From contig NZ_BFCH01000008.1 of assembly GCF_003112775.1 (NCBI RefSeq), forward strand, positions 105,551 through 169,550: a stretch of DNA of 64,000 nt. The letters run 5' to 3'. The notes below the pieces were generated by a model that was not told the origin of the DNA, made no database searches, and saw nothing but the letters and a program-made list of their open reading frames with translations. Every line of letters starts with the position of its first letter. Position 1 is the first letter of the stretch. The stretch comes from Mycobacterium montefiorense (GTDB lineage Bacteria; Actinomycetota; Actinomycetes; Mycobacteriales; Mycobacteriaceae). The position numbers were made by a program, and so were the translations under genes. Of the stretch, positions 63,759-64,000 are shown piece after piece.

Positions 63759-64000
63759 GTTCTCTTTCCACGTCCTGATAGGGCCGCCCGGACAAGTCGA
63801 TAGTGACCGCAGCGATGGTGCCGCCGGTGAAGGTGAATGGGGCTGTGTAGTGGCTGGATACTGCCGATCCGCCGTTTCGGCCGACGGTGATGCCGGCACC
63901 GGCCAGCCCGAACGTACCCGGGTGGGTGACGACGCCCGCGAGCGTGCCGACCACCTCGTCGTCGATGAACAGGGTGACGTCGCCCAGCGGCGTGTGGCTG
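63733..64000 (-). CDS. arylsulfatase, C-terminal part
   Basis: 89 codons reach the right edge in frame without a start. They read SHTPLGDVTLFIDDEVVGTLAGV, then FGLAGAGITVGRNGGSAVSSHY, FTFTGGTIAAVTIDLSGRPYQDVERELALAFSRD. This closely resembles the C-terminus of mycobacterial arylsulfatases of the AtsA/AtsD type. The active-site CxPSR lies outside the window. FGE at 58556-59488 would mature it. In M. tuberculosis atsA (Rv0711) directly precedes FGE; here pstS, a lipoprotein and two DUF4436 genes lie between. Confidence 0.8.
   Translation of the reverse strand, partial: SHTPLGDVTLFIDDEVVGTLAGVVTHPGTFGLAGAGITVGRNGGSAVSSHYTAPFTFTGGTIAAVTIDLSGRPYQDVERELALAFSRD

Overview
The window is high-GC actinobacterial DNA from a Mycobacterium other than the M. 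tuberculosis complex. Three things point there. Gene order matches, from memory, two M. tuberculosis loci: Rv0711-Rv0737 (arylsulfatase, FGE, DUF4436, spc ribosomal genes, sppA, SAM methyltransferases, fucA, serA2, xylB, secY-adk-map, sigL-rslA, MarR) and Rv3459c-Rv3465 (rpsK, rpsM, rpmJ, infA, Rv3463, rmlB, rmlC). The large TIGR00027-type methyltransferase family is typical of mycobacteria. GTG and TTG starts and ATGA overlaps are common. The exact species cannot be read from the sequence.

The backbone is the classical S10-spc-alpha supercluster, read right to left on the minus strand: rplN to rplO (57.2-53.0 kb), secY-adk-map (33.4-30.7 kb), infA-rpmJ-rpsM-rpsK-rpsD (1.4-0 kb). Two blocks of accessory genes of about 20 and 29 kb interrupt it.

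1.6-8.2 kb: a two-gene signalling pair (receiver fused to a thioredoxin-reductase-like flavoprotein, plus a cNMP-domain histidine kinase), tandem Rv3463-like F420-type oxidoreductases, and rmlB-rmlC for dTDP-rhamnose. 8.4-19.1 kb: six paralogous membrane acyltransferases, all on the plus strand. Two minus-strand redox-flavoured operons sit between them: cupredoxin lipoprotein / Tat metallophosphoesterase / membrane protein, and an ECF sigma factor / membrane-anchored Rieske protein. The two operons share a bipartite promoter-like motif (GGTGTAACC, 15 nt, YGGYG). 19.1-24.8 kb: a flavoprotein, the valine catabolic genes mmsA-fadE9-mmsB and a MarR regulator.

24.8-30.7 kb: a compact four-gene biosynthetic operon (TPP-dependent decarboxylase/synthase, SRPBCC protein, KAS III-like enzyme, aminotransferase) next to rslA-sigL. 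It is preceded by a near-perfect SigL-type promoter (TGAACC, 16 nt, CGTGCC), and sigL has a similar site. This looks like an uncharacterised SigL-controlled metabolite pathway.

33.6-50.2 kb: two trios of SAM methyltransferases, each trio preceded by the same 26-nt element. Between them lie a sugar/sugar-acid gene group (xylB, serA2, fucA, MBL hydrolase), a patch of apparently acquired or decaying genes that looks less GC-rich (AraC/methyltransferase pair, a deiminase with Ser in place of its catalytic Cys, cupin, LLM enzyme, esterase-like protein) and two gene remnants. 50.2-53 kb: sppA and a further LLM oxidoreductase. 57.4-64 kb: three DUF4436 paralogues (one frameshifted), FGE, an orphan PstS lipoprotein, an LpqN-like lipoprotein and the 3' end of an arylsulfatase, the presumed FGE substrate.
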